The position numbers and the translations under genes were made by a program. Below are positions 1 through 8,727 of a DNA stretch of 64,000 nucleotides, piece by piece; the stretch's first letter is position 1, and every line of letters begins with the position of its first letter. The notes under the pieces are model-generated. The model was not told the origin of the DNA, did no database searches, and was given only the letters and a program-made list of their open reading frames with translations. The stretch lies in NCBI GenBank assembly GCA_903904835.1, contig CAIVEI010000124.1:1-64000 (forward strand), in the 5' to 3' direction. The stretch comes from an uncultured Schlesneria sp. GTDB taxonomy: Bacteria; Planctomycetota; Planctomycetia; Planctomycetales; Planctomycetaceae.

Positions 1-1177
1 GAAATCGACGCAACATTATCACGCAATCTCATTTATTGGCTACCCCTGCGAGTTCACGAAAATACGTAGATCCAATTATATCAATGAGTTCCGTCATCGA
101 GGCGAACTGGACATTCAGCGAAAACGAGGGTAAAGACAAGGGCTGAAGCCCATGCTACGGGTTGTGGCTCACCATTCTCAACTTATAAAAACTGACAGCC
201 TCGGAGCGATGATGGCTACTTTGGCTTGAGGTCGAACCTGCCTGGACTCTTCACTTTGCGTCTCTGCGCCTTCGCGTCTTTGCGTTAAGTTCGAATTGAA
301 TTTGCCTGATTTTGTAGGAAACCCAATCTCGAAACACCAAAGAGCGCAACTTCAAAACTTGCGCGTCGGGCTAACGAATAATCCGGGTTCGAAGCATGAT
401 GGACGGCCGTTACCGAAGAAAGCGGTCTCGTTCGCACGTTGAAGGAGTCGGGTGCGAACGAGTCTTCGAAGTCCCACCAAAACATCAAAAAACTTGATCA
501 AGTACCTTTTTTAGGCATTATTTCAGGTTTGAAGCTGGTCAAATTGATCGTCCTCATCCTTTCGATTTGTCTCATCGAACAGGGGCGAGTCTTCGAGCCC
601 AGCAGCCGAAGCGGCTTTCTCCAACCTACTCTCTCGCCGCTTCGGCGCCGCAAGCAACGAACCGCGCGGATCAGCCCGCAAAGTGAGGCCATTGCGGGGG
701 CGATCCGTTTTCAAGGAATTCCAAGATTCCAAAGATCAAATCTCGTTGTAATACATCACAGAACCAGAATGGCCTCGAAGATCGCCTCGAGGCCCTCTGG
801 TTCTGTCATCAGGGGGCGAAGTGCTATCTCAACCTGCCTTCTTCCTGGCACGAATAAAAAACATTCGGCATCGATGGGGTATCCCAACCGCCGCAAGCCA
901 CGAAAACGCGGAAAAACTCGATTGACCAAACCCGCTAACCATTGAAATCATCTCTTTGAGGCAAGATGTTACGTGTTTTAAAAAACGACATAAAAATACA
1001 AGAAATCAAGGCGTGTGTCAAGGTGAGAAATGACATCGCCGACCAGCTTTGTTCCAGATTTCGTAAAACAGGTCATCCAGACCGTAAGAAGGTGACATTG
1101 ACTCCAGTTTGGTATCTTGTGAGACTCGCCGCCACTGTCATTAGCCCGTCGAGTTGTGTCGATCAAGGCATGTCACC
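1..1177. other. Intergenic DNA, no convincing gene
   Basis: Open frames here (for example 439-945 on the plus strand) are rich in Arg, Ser and Pro, lack a convincing ribosome binding site and match no domain I recognise. Short direct repetitions such as the alternating gcgtc/tttgcg motif near 255-285 resemble planctomycete intergenic repeats. I see no RNA gene. Confidence 0.5.
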
Positions 1178-1498
1178 ATGCGAGCTTGTTTTTCGGTATT
1201 TGTGATGCTCGCCGGCCTGACGTTCCTCGGTGGCTGTGCCGGTACACGAGCTACGATCGCAGGCTTCTTCACACCGAAGGAAGAGACTCCTGCAGAGGCC
1301 CGGCAAAGGTACGAGCAAGCGAAAGCGAAATACGATCGGGACCTGCGTGAATATGAGGCCAACCAGTCCATGAATTCCGCTTGGCAGCAAGGGTATGGAT
1401 TCAATAACCCGAATTCCGACCGCATTCGCAACGGGGAAAAGCCAGTTAGTTTCTTCCCGGAAGGGCGGCGCCCCACTCCACCGATCCCGCCAAATTAG
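1178..1498 (+). CDS. Small putative lipoprotein
   Basis: A 106-residue protein of unknown function. The ATG at 1178 starts a clear type II signal peptide: Met-Arg, a hydrophobic stretch, then the lipobox LGGC at about residues 16-19. This predicts lipid modification and membrane anchoring. The reading frame also opens 24 bases earlier at a TTG, but the ATG gives the better signal peptide. The middle is a charged helical segment (about residues 35-62, rich in Glu, Ala, Arg and Lys). The tail is Pro-rich and ends in PPIPPN. No catalytic motif is visible. It ends 5 bases before the convergent gene at 1504-1812. The signal peptide is a strong call; the function is not known. Confidence 0.7.
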   Translation: MRACFSVFVMLAGLTFLGGCAGTRATIAGFFTPKEETPAEARQRYEQAKAKYDRDLREYEANQSMNSAWQQGYGFNNPNSDRIRNGEKPVSFFPEGRRPTPPIPPN

Positions 1499-1503
1499 TC
1501 GGG

Positions 1504-1812
1504 TCATACGATGACAACGGCTTCGTCGTTTAACCCGCAGCCATCGGCGCAGGCGAATCGGCGTCCAGCCGATCTCTTCGAGCGTCGCTGAGCATTCAGT
1601 CGGCGGATGTCGCCCAGCCGTTCAAACTCCATCGCCTCTTCTTCCTCGTCACTTGTTCGAGTCCCACGATTTCCTTTTTCAAGAAGTTCTTCCATCCGTC
1701 GCTTATCGAGCGACGAAAAGTCCAACTTCAAAAGGTCACGAGCACCCTCAGGCGACAAGGGCACCTCCAGTCGAGACAGGATAGCGGCTTCGTGATTAAG
1801 TGTTGTGCTCAC
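1504..1812 (-). CDS. Small conserved planctomycete-type hypothetical protein
   Basis: 102 residues, no recognised enzyme domain. The first about 75 residues (MSTTLNHEAAILSRLEVP..., then LDFSSLDKRRMEELLEKG) resemble a small, acidic, helical family I recall from planctomycete genomes, often upstream of HNH endonuclease genes; no such neighbour is here. The last about 25 residues (after RRLNAQ) are Arg/Cys-rich and read like out-of-frame sequence, so the C-terminus may be frameshifted. A degraded second copy of the first half and its upstream region lies at 3327-3543, showing a local duplication. The start is the ATG at 1812; the upstream DNA is also duplicated in front of the STAND NTPase gene. 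Confidence 0.5.
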   Translation of the reverse strand: MSTTLNHEAAILSRLEVPLSPEGARDLLKLDFSSLDKRRMEELLEKGNRGTRTSDEEEEAMEFERLGDIRRLNAQRRSKRSAGRRFACADGCGLNDEAVVIV

Positions 1813-2042
1813 GACCCCGAATTTACCGATTTGGATTTCGAATCACCAGAACCATTTATTCACAAAATCTGTGGCTGGAAAAGGTCCAGGCGAGCCGAGG
1901 TGCGTAAGCCCTCGGACCGGCACAGCCAGTTTACACGCGTCGGGTGACGGGTTCAGAATAGGGGAATCAATCGCGCGTTGACCGTTTCACCTCGTTTTTC
2001 AGATTTCGCGAGACGTCGCATAACAAGGGCATAGTTGTTCGG

Positions 2043-2162
2043 GCGTTCGACGAAAATATTCGGGGGTGAAATCGGGTTTTTCAGCCTGAAGGGCTGACGG
2101 ATATCAGCCCGGGGCAAGCTCGTCTTCGAGCGCCGCCCCGGGGATTGATTCAGACAATTCAC
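2043..2162 (-). repeat. Dispersed repeat, copy 1 (GC-rich hairpin repeat)
   Basis: The stretch around 2105-2140 contains ggggcaagctcgtcttcgag followed by a cgccgcccc arm. Its reverse complement recurs at about 8265-8305 (gcggcgctcgaagacgagct), and similarity extends into the flanking 'agccctnaaggctga' segments. The flanking ends 'cagcccgggg' and 'ccccggggattg' can pair. The surrounding 1813-2231 region otherwise holds no gene. Confidence 0.6.
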
Positions 2163-2231
2163 GATCGCCCTGAAAGGGCAAAGGAAACCCGCATGTCAAA
2201 AAAAGACGCATGAAAACCGAGACCCTTTTCG

Positions 2232-2623
2232 TCAGAAAATGACGTCACTTCCGCACTGGGTCACCCTCATGCCGCTCCATTGCGGCGACAAGACGGGCAT
2301 CGTGGGTCGGTTTACCCTTGACCCTGTTGCCTTTCACGATTGATCGCCAATGCTGGAAAATGCCTCGTTCGTCGAGTAGCAATCGAAAAGCACTTATCCA
2401 CTCGACAACAGCCTGATCGACGACTTCAACGGACATGCCGAGTCCGTTTTTTTTCCAAAGGACGAGTGGCGACGACCCAGTATTCGTAAATCACTTGTGG
2501 CACGATCACGCATTCATGGCCGCGTTCGTCGAGCAATTCAACGGCGTCGACAGCCTCTTGATGCATCACATGCGACTTGTCCGCGATCCTGAGCAAAACA
2601 TTCGTGTCAAGGAGAATCCTCAT
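2232..2623 (-). pseudogene. VapC-like PIN-domain toxin, two frameshifts
   Basis: The ATG at 2623 overlaps the antitoxin stop (ATGA). The first 50-odd residues give a PIN start (MRILLDTNVLLRIAD, then VIVPQVIYEYWVV) with the first acidic residue Asp6. The frame breaks at a run of eight T (plus strand, about 2447-2454), where RPLEK would continue as NGLGMSVEVVDQAV in another frame. That second frame continues through VKGKPTHDARLVAAMERH, which carries the conserved PIN Asp of the HDARLVA motif. It then breaks again at about 2264; removing one base restores GVTQC and a stop at 2232. The gene is probably inactive unless these are sequencing errors, and the homopolymer makes an error possible for the first break. 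The family is VapC-type ribonuclease toxin. Confidence 0.7.
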
Positions 2624-2871
2624 TCACCGCATCCGGCGTAGATCGATTCGCGGCTGTCGTCCATTTTCCCATTCGACGCACTGTGAAGAGCGATGATGCC
2701 TCGCAGCTTTGCCACGAACTCTTCGTGCGACTGAGTCCGCACGTTTTTCGTCAGCTGGTCCGACACTTCGTCGGTGAGGATTTCCCTCACGTATGTTTCG
2801 ATGTCTTTACCCACTAAAGCAGCGCGCTCCCGCAAAGCGGACTCAAGCTCGATCGGAAGAGTGATAGTCAT
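2620..2871 (-). CDS. VapB-like antitoxin
   Basis: An 83-residue protein directly upstream of, and overlapping, the PIN-domain toxin gene. The start is the ATG at 2871, with a gggag motif about ten bases upstream. The frame extends 35 codons further, but that part is not protein-like. The N-terminal MTITLPIELESALRERAALVG looks like a ribbon-helix-helix segment: alternating hydrophobic residues, then a helix with the characteristic A-x-x-x-G turn. The rest is a charged helical tail likely to bind the toxin. The arrangement antitoxin-toxin with a 4-base overlap is classic for VapBC. Such antitoxins autorepress their operon; no operator is evident to me. Confidence 0.7.
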   Translation of the reverse strand: MTITLPIELESALRERAALVGKDIETYVREILTDEVSDQLTKNVRTQSHEEFVAKLRGIIALHSASNGKMDDSRESIYAGCGE

Positions 2872-3326
2872 GAGGCAACTCCCTGAACAGAACTGCCAAA
2901 ATTGTATCACGAGAACCATGTTCTGCGAGGTCTCCTGTCGCCCAAATCGTTGTGCGAAGGTCTCCCGGCCTCGCACGAGTGATTGACCGAAGGTCTCCTC
3001 TTCGTCTTTCTTGCTTTTGAACGCAGCCCACTTGACGAAACCGAAAAGAAATCAAAAAGAAATTAAGAGAAGACTTCGGCCGGCCCCATGTGCGAGGTCA
3101 TGAGACCTTCGCACATCAATCGAGTCCAGGCGAGCCGCTTCGGCCCGCTCTCGGGTTTTTCTTTGCTTGTCTACTCTCTACTCTCTCACAACTACTGTCT
3201 GCCGCTTTGGCCCCGCTTCGGCCCTCGCCCACTCTCTGGCTCTTTCGAGAGATCATGAATCTCGACCTCAAACCGCCGAACGGAATCAGATGTGATTGTA
3301 TTCTCACCTAACGTTGCTGCGATCCG
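2872..3326. other. Non-coding stretch upstream of VapBC-like pair
   Basis: There is no gene I can support. 'aaggtctcc' or a close variant recurs three times (about 2929, 2960 and 2991), alternating with 'gttgtgcg'- and 'ttgaccg'-type segments. 'gaccttcgcaca' near 3104 is close to the inverse. The 3130-3250 segment has alternating 'gcttcggcc' and 'ctctcactctc' motifs. It probably holds the VapBC promoter and old repeat debris. Confidence 0.4.
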
Positions 3327-3475
3327 AGTCCCAGGATTTCTTTTCTCAGGAAGTTCTTTCCATCCGTCGCTGGACGATCGACGAAAAGTTCAACTTCAAA
3401 AGGTCACGAGCGACTTCTCGGGCGAATGACGCTTCCTATCGTGAGCGGGTAACAGCTTGGTTGTGAAGTGTTATG
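3327..3475 (-). pseudogene. Degraded second copy of the gene at 1504-1812
   Basis: Base-by-base reading shows strong similarity to 1655-1812. Both contain 'cgagtccca-gatttc', 'gttctt-ccatccgtcgct', 'cgacgaaaagt-caacttcaaaa' and 'ggtcacgagc' in the same order. The copy has small insertions and deletions and no continuous frame. Similarity continues upstream of the start codon: 'accgattt', 'gaatcaccag' and 'attcacaaa' at 1830-1865 match 3493-3535. So a gene 5' half with its promoter region was duplicated and one copy decayed. Confidence 0.7.
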
Positions 3476-3776
3476 AAAATGACCTGAATTAACCGATTTG
3501 AAACTGAATCACCAGGAAAAATCTATTCACAAATTCCATCGGTTTGGCATGGATCCCGTAAGCATTGCTTCGAAACGTGTTCGTCGTCGTGCCGTCAACG
3601 CACCGCATTTTTTTTTGTGTTGCGTAGGGCAATACGACACGTTGGGTTCTGATTCGTTTTCAAGCGTTGACGCGGTTTCGTCGTGGAGAATCTCTGCATT
3701 CGTCTTCGCGAGATGTCGCCTGAGCAGCGCTGTTTGTTATAACTCATCTGTACAGTTCACGATTGTGAGAGACGCG

Positions 3777-6700
3777 ATGCAAGACACAAATGAGACTATA
3801 GATGCCGATGAACCTTCGGAACCGTCCCACGATCGTCCGCAGACTGCGGAGATTTCGGCTCGCGAGGGGCAGTGGTTTGTTACGTGGTTTAAAAGCGCAA
3901 GGGCCAATGTCGTTGTTGTTACCCTGTATGTCATCTCGGTGGCTGCTTTGTTGACTGCGTCAGCGGCGTGTTTCAATTCAGGCAAATACAATGCGTCCGT
4001 TCTCCTTATGGTATTCGTTATTCCGCTTGTTCCTTTCCTACCGTTCAATCTGATTCCGTGGCTTCGCCGACGTGCAGAACGAATTGCTCGAACCGAAGGT
4101 GATGCCGCCAGGGGATACTTCACTACAGCGCCGCGCGACGACGACACGTTTGGATTATTTTCAAAAGGTTATGAGGAGTTTTTAAAATGGCTTGTTGAGA
4201 CCAGGCGACCGCTTTTGTACCTAACGGGTGTTTCAGGGGCAGGTAAGTCGTCGCTTATTGGAGCTTATCTGCGACCACAGCTTTCCAAAGGTTCACCCGA
4301 TTCGGATACTGGCGTAATCGTGTTACGGAATTACGTCGACTCGCTGTCCGAATTGAAGAACGAGTTATTACGTTTTTGGAAGAAGCGACCTGATGATTAC
4401 GAGAACCTTACCGCATTTGAGGCGCTTCAACGAGCCGCACGTCAGATGCAGTGTAAGAAGTTGCTCATCGTGTTCGATCAATTCGAGGAATTATTTCTTT
4501 TGACCGAGGTGGCACGGGATTTCAAGTCGTCAACGCGTGATCTCGAAGAAGTTGACCTGGCAACGGTCATTTCCGGTCCAGTCATAGAAATCAAAGACTT
4601 TTTAGACAATGTCGTGACCACCACCTTATCCGGTGTCACTGTATTGTTGTCATATCGGGATGATCACCACCGTTTGATATCTGAATTGAAATTACCTGCT
4701 CGCGAAGAACGCGTGAATTGGATGGTGCTCGATCCGCTCGACTTTTCAACCGCAAAGAAATTTCTGAATTCGTGCCCGGGTCTCCAGATCCCGCCAGAAA
4801 GGATGCTACTTGTGTTACGCGAGGCTGCGAGTCAAGAAGGCAGCCAGTTGGTTATGCGGCCAATTGTCGCAAATCTAATGGGTACGATACTTCAAAAGAT
4901 GTCTGACCATCCCACCCTTTGGAAACAAAAGAACGAATTGTTACAGCATTACGTAAGGAACACGATCCGTGGCCGTGGCGAATCACAGGAAGACCGTTCG
5001 GCGATCCTCCGATCACTCGTGTCTGCCTTTCACACGTCGCGTCCCTGTTCAACGAGCCAACTATCGGACGAGACCCGTTTGAAGCCGACTGCCATCGGTT
5101 CTCATTTGTCGGAACTTACCCATTTCGGTTTGGTAAGATGTCTCAATCCCTCGGAACCCGATCGAAATCGAATTTGGCAAATCCCGCATGATTTCCTCGC
5201 AAATCTTATCGAGCGTGTGCTCGATGGAATGCGCGGGTCGTTTTGGCGGATGGCCCGTCCGTTTATTGCTCCGGTGGCATTTTCGGCCGCCGTTATCGCG
5301 TCTTTTCTCTCGTTTCATTTTCGCAACACACAGCTAGAAAACATGCGGCATGTCGCCGAACAATGTCTCGCAATTGAAGGCTCGCCTTTGCCGAGTAGGG
5401 CGGAAGTTCGCAAGTGGGATCAGCTTTCTACACTTTCAGATGACGCCAGACTCCATGCGCTCGTGTTTGGGCTGAGAAACCAACCCGCAAATATCAAGCG
5501 CCGCGCCGATTGGGTCACTCATGCCGTTTTTGGATTTGATCCAGACGGTTCATTGCGGCGCTCGTTTGTCGGTTCTGCGGTAGATGAGTTACTTGGGGCC
5601 GAGCAAACCTCGTACGATACCGTTGACGCTACCTTAAACGTTATCGAATGGCTCTCCTCACGCACACCCACAAAACCTGGCGAAAAACAAAAAACAGCGA
5701 CCATTTGCAAAGCAATTAAACGATCGATCGATGCGGTTGCGCCGAGCCCTTCAAAATCAAGGCGAATCTACGAATTAGGCTACATCATATCTAACCTTGG
5801 GGATAACATAAGCGTTGCAGATTCTGAGGTGCTTGCATCGGCAATATCAAAACATATGACGGCGATACAGACGAGCGAGTATGAATCTTCTTTGATAAGC
5901 GAGCAAACTGCGGCGCTCGGGTTTGCCCTGAGTAGTATTCGTCAGGCGTTCTCTCCAAAATACAAAATAACAGCCTCCGAGCTACTTACCCGTCGCATTG
6001 AGCGTGAACAAGCATTTTTCAATCTAACGTTGCAAGAAGTCGATACTACAGATTCTACTCGCCTTTATAAGCAGCATCCCGAGTTGTTGCGCCAACATCT
6101 TAGTTATACCGTGTTGTACAAGTTGTGCACTTCGTTGGAAAGATGTACGGAATCCCTCCCTTCGAAAGAAGTTGCACCCTATTCGTTGCGGATTACTCGT
6201 CGATTGTTTGAGGAGAAAGATTTTGTGGCAATTCTGGCGCTTGCAGAATGCGTTAAGGCATTGGCAATGCGAATAGACGCTGAAGCTGCGGCGAGCGTTT
6301 TAGACACATTGAAACACGGAATATTGATCGATCGTAAATTTGAGAGCTTCCTACCTCACGCGATTCTCCTAGCGAGTTATGGTTCGCTTTATCAACAAAG
6401 CGACATCGCCGAGATCTCAGAGGCTTTTTTAAAATATTTTATAGAACAAACCGATCCTGAGTTGTGTACGATTCTCGTGAATTGTATCGAGGTATTCCAC
6501 GAGCGGCTGGGTGCCGAGTTTCTACAAAGAATCAGTCGGGCACTCTTGAGTAAAATGGAGGGTCAAAATAGCGAATACATTGCACTGTTAGCCGCAAGCG
6601 TTATGAGGATGATCGAGGAAGACCAGAGAATCGATTCAAAAGTCATTGAATCGATCTGGAGTAAGATTATCGTACAAATGGCGGGCGAAATTCGAAACGA

Positions 6701-7514
6701 GTCATTTGTTAAGTTAGTCAAAGTATTGGTTCGTTTTCCAGGCGTGAGTCGAAAAAGTGAGGTTCAGAGTGTTCTTCACAGTGTTTCTCAACGGGTTTGT
6801 GCTGCGGGCGATTCGGGCGATGTAAAAACGCTCGTTTCATCTCTGAAGGACATTTGGTTTGTTTACGAACCGACAGATGCGGAGGCCTTGGTCTTACACA
6901 TTATAAAACGAATTATGAGGGAGAAAAGAGAGCAAGATCTTCTGGAGTTGTCAGAAGCGGTACGGGTCCTTCTTGAAACTTGTCCCCAGATAGACGCGGA
7001 TCGCCTCCAATTGATCCTGTGGAGATCAAGATTAAGCGATGAAGTGGGCGACGAGGCTGAGAGCCCTGATAAGCCTTTTTCTGTTTCAAATTCGCTTTTG
7101 TACACAAAGAGAATTGCTTACGCGTTAAGTTGTTTTGGTGGTCGGTGCGATCGTAATGTAGCAGTTCAATGCGCCGAGCTAATACGTGGGAAAATGTCGA
7201 TGATGACCGACGCAGAGACATATGCCGAGTCGGTTCGCGCTTGGCTAAGGCTTGAGCCGATTGTATTCAAAGACGAGGTAGTGTCGTTAAGGATTAAGGC
7301 TTGTTTAGACATTGTGGACCGCCCCATCGGCGTGTTATCCCTACAAGATGTATTATCGCATTTGGAAAAGATTAAAGACGCTGGAATTCCGGAGATGGAA
7401 GGGGACGTTTGGCGGCTTGTTGAATGGATCTGTGCGCATGATGCCGACCAAAGCCTGCAAACGATCATGAAAGCGTACCGGCCTTCAAAAGTGTTAACGA
7501 TTACCGGTAATTGA
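3777..7514 (+). CDS. Membrane-anchored STAND-type (nSTAND1-like) P-loop NTPase
   Basis: A large signalling-type NTPase, about 1,245 residues from the ATG at 3777 (gagag motif upstream). The frame is open from 3498, but that part lies in duplicated intergenic DNA and is not protein-like. Two hydrophobic segments (about residues 44-66 and 72-95) should anchor it in the membrane. The P-loop is GVSGAGKSS at about 151-159 and the Walker B strand KLLIVFDQFEEL has its Asp at about 234. The DQFEE form is typical of nSTAND1 NTPases. A third hydrophobic segment lies near 498-518 and separates the NTPase/winged-helix part from a long alpha-helical C-terminus without recognisable enzyme motifs, presumably a sensor built of HEAT/ARM-like helices. 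Related STAND proteins act in phage sensing, so antiviral function is plausible but inferred. AT-rich codons differ from the neighbours and suggest transfer. Confidence 0.75.
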   Translation: MQDTNETIDADEPSEPSHDRPQTAEISAREGQWFVTWFKSARANVVVVTLYVISVAALLTASAACFNSGKYNASVLLMVFVIPLVPFLPFNLIPWLRRRAERIARTEGDAARGYFTTAPRDDDTFGLFSKGYEEFLKWLVETRRPLLYLTGVSGAGKSSLIGAYLRPQLSKGSPDSDTGVIVLRNYVDSLSELKNELLRFWKKRPDDYENLTAFEALQRAARQMQCKKLLIVFDQFEELFLLTEVARDFKSSTRDLEEVDLATVISGPVIEIKDFLDNVVTTTLSGVTVLLSYRDDHHRLISELKLPAREERVNWMVLDPLDFSTAKKFLNSCPGLQIPPERMLLVLREAASQEGSQLVMRPIVANLMGTILQKMSDHPTLWKQKNELLQHYVRNTIRGRGESQEDRSAILRSLVSAFHTSRPCSTSQLSDETRLKPTAIGSHLSELTHFGLVRCLNPSEPDRNRIWQIPHDFLANLIERVLDGMRGSFWRMARPFIAPVAFSAAVIASFLSFHFRNTQLENMRHVAEQCLAIEGSPLPSRAEVRKWDQLSTLSDDARLHALVFGLRNQPANIKRRADWVTHAVFGFDPDGSLRRSFVGSAVDELLGAEQTSYDTVDATLNVIEWLSSRTPTKPGEKQKTATICKAIKRSIDAVAPSPSKSRRIYELGYIISNLGDNISVADSEVLASAISKHMTAIQTSEYESSLISEQTAALGFALSSIRQAFSPKYKITASELLTRRIEREQAFFNLTLQEVDTTDSTRLYKQHPELLRQHLSYTVLYKLCTSLERCTESLPSKEVAPYSLRITRRLFEEKDFVAILALAECVKALAMRIDAEAAASVLDTLKHGILIDRKFESFLPHAILLASYGSLYQQSDIAEISEAFLKYFIEQTDPELCTILVNCIEVFHERLGAEFLQRISRALLSKMEGQNSEYIALLAASVMRMIEEDQRIDSKVIESIWSKIIVQMAGEIRNESFVKLVKVLVRFPGVSRKSEVQSVLHSVSQRVCAAGDSGDVKTLVSSLKDIWFVYEPTDAEALVLHIIKRIMREKREQDLLELSEAVRVLLETCPQIDADRLQLILWRSRLSDEVGDEAESPDKPFSVSNSLLYTKRIAYALSCFGGRCDRNVAVQCAELIRGKMSMMTDAETYAESVRAWLRLEPIVFKDEVVSLRIKACLDIVDRPIGVLSLQDVLSHLEKIKDAGIPEMEGDVWRLVEWICAHDADQSLQTIMKAYRPSKVLTITGN

Positions 7515-7926
7515 GAGCGTGTGCGACACTTTTTTGTGTCGGTGATCGTAATCGTGACGTTTTTCGCTTGGTTTCGTTCATATTCGTCGTTTCCCGCAAC
7601 GGCTCACACTTAATCTCTTAAATATTCTCTCTGGCGACCTCGCGGACACTTGCCGTTATGCGAGCGAGACGAAGGTGTAATGCGACGGTTGTCGGAAGAC
7701 TTGTTTGGATACTAATGTCTTCCTAGTGACTTACGTCGGTCTATGTCTTTGTTTTATGGGCACGAGCACAATCGAAGTTGCCGTCGGAGTGCGACTTAAA
7801 GCTAAAAAACAACGCCAGCAACGACGAACACGCTGTGGCGTTTCGCAAGCGAATCTTCGAACAGAACGGCTTTCTCGACGTTGCTGTTCCCTACTCACGT
7901 GAAACTCGGATTTGAGCCGGGTCTTC
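7515..7926. other. Spacer after STAND gene
   Basis: No gene is supportable. Short open frames on both strands (about 7705-7964) are Arg/Cys-rich shadows. The sequence leads into the repeat-rich region at 7927-8650. Confidence 0.4.
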
Positions 7927-8154
7927 GTCCCTTTGGGACGCCCGATAATAGCCCACCCTTTCAAGGGTGGGTCAGTGGCCGGTCAGCAGGTCAAGTCCCG
8001 AAAGGGACGACAGATTATCAAGAGATACGACAAATGTTGTTGAGATGATAGTCGTTGGAAAAATGTCTTTCGCCCCTTAGGGGGCTTTACTTCCGATTCT
8101 ACGTTGAATCCGACCGATAAATCGGTGGGCTATTATCGGGTGTCCCAAAGGGAC
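7927..8154. repeat. MITE-like element with 31-bp inverted ends
   Basis: The left end 7927-7957 (gtccctttgggac, gcccgataatag, cccacc) is the reverse complement of 8124-8154 (ggtggg, ctattatcggg, tgtcccaaagggac) with one mismatch. The 166-bp interior has no coding potential. It contains a further small palindrome (ccacccttt/aagggtgg, about 7953-7970) and a 'cccgaaaggga' hairpin (about 7998-8008). The size and structure fit a miniature inverted-repeat element. I did not find a clear target-site duplication. Confidence 0.65.
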
Positions 8155-8264
8155 AAAGAGCAAGAACCTGCGATGTCGCTGAAGCATGTCGTGGCGATTT
8201 GCTATTCGCAAAAAATGCTTTGCGCGTTGCCCCTTCAGGGTACCCCATATTTTTTGTGGTCGTG

Positions 8265-8340
8265 TCCCAGGGCGGCGCTCGAAGACGAGCTTGCCACTGG
8301 GCTGGTATCTGCTGCCCATTCAGGGCAAAAAGACCTTCTG
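8265..8340 (+). repeat. Dispersed repeat, copy 2
   Basis: This is the inverse of the repeat at 2043-2162: gggcggcgctcgaagacgag, then cttgccactgggctggtatc, then 'gctgcccattcaggg'. In both copies the order is GC-rich hairpin arm, 'gctcgaagacgagctt', then an 'agccct/tcagggc' motif. Non-coding. Confidence 0.6.
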
Positions 8341-8373
8341 CGGTGACGTTGATGGAACGTTTGGGGACGGGTT

Positions 8374-8650
8374 CAAGCTCTCCTCCGACCTTGCGTCGGT
8401 GGAAGCCATGACTGGTGAGCTACACGCCATCGCCATTGTTTTTTCCAAGCTCTCCACTGACCTTGTGTCAGTGGAAGCAGCGATTGGACGGCTATTGGAT
8501 TGATAAAACGGGTGGTTCCTGTGGAGGTTTTGGGTAATCAGTCGTGCTCCCACCGACGCGAGGTCGGAGGAGAGCAAGAGATTTCTCTTGAGTTTTCTCG
8601 TCGTAGCAGGCCAGTCGCTGCTTCCACCGACACGAGGTCGATGGAGAGCT
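8374..8650. repeat. Four about 32-bp repeats, two direct then two inverted
   Basis: Unit 1 is at 8374-8406 (caagctctcctccgacc, ttgcgtcggtggaagc). Unit 2 is at 8446-8478 (caagctctccactgacc, ttgtgtcagtggaagc). Unit 3, inverted, is at 8545-8574, and unit 4, inverted, is at 8620-8650. Each unit holds a short hairpin in which paired bases co-vary: ccgac/gtcgg in unit 1 against ctgac/gtcag in unit 2. That is expected of a structured element. There is no regular spacer and no cas gene, so this is not a CRISPR array. Confidence 0.7.
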
Positions 8651-8668
8651 AGGACAAAGGCCCGTTAA

Positions 8669-8689
8669 CCACCGCCGCGGGGGCGGTGG
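8669..8689 (-). terminator. Possible terminator hairpin of the DUF1501 operon
   Basis: A perfect 8-bp stem, ccaccgcc (8669-8676) with ggcggtgg (8682-8689), lies 39 bases beyond the DUF1501 stop codon. Read on the minus strand it is followed by 'ttaacgggcctttg' without a proper T run. Rho-independent function is therefore uncertain. Confidence 0.35.
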
Positions 8690-8727
8690 GGTGGGTTTAG
8701 CCTATTACTTTTGCTGCGATTCGGACT

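Noticed and set aside
439-945. 168-codon open frame
   Set aside because: Arg/Ser/Pro-rich composition, no ribosome binding site, no domain; overlaps equally long meaningless frames on the other strand.
3498-3776. Longer N-terminus for the STAND NTPase
   Set aside because: This part lies partly within duplicated intergenic DNA and is not protein-like; the ATG at 3777 has a ribosome binding motif and is followed by plausible sequence.
8374-8650. Possible CRISPR array
   Set aside because: Only four units, two of them inverted, irregular spacing and no cas genes.
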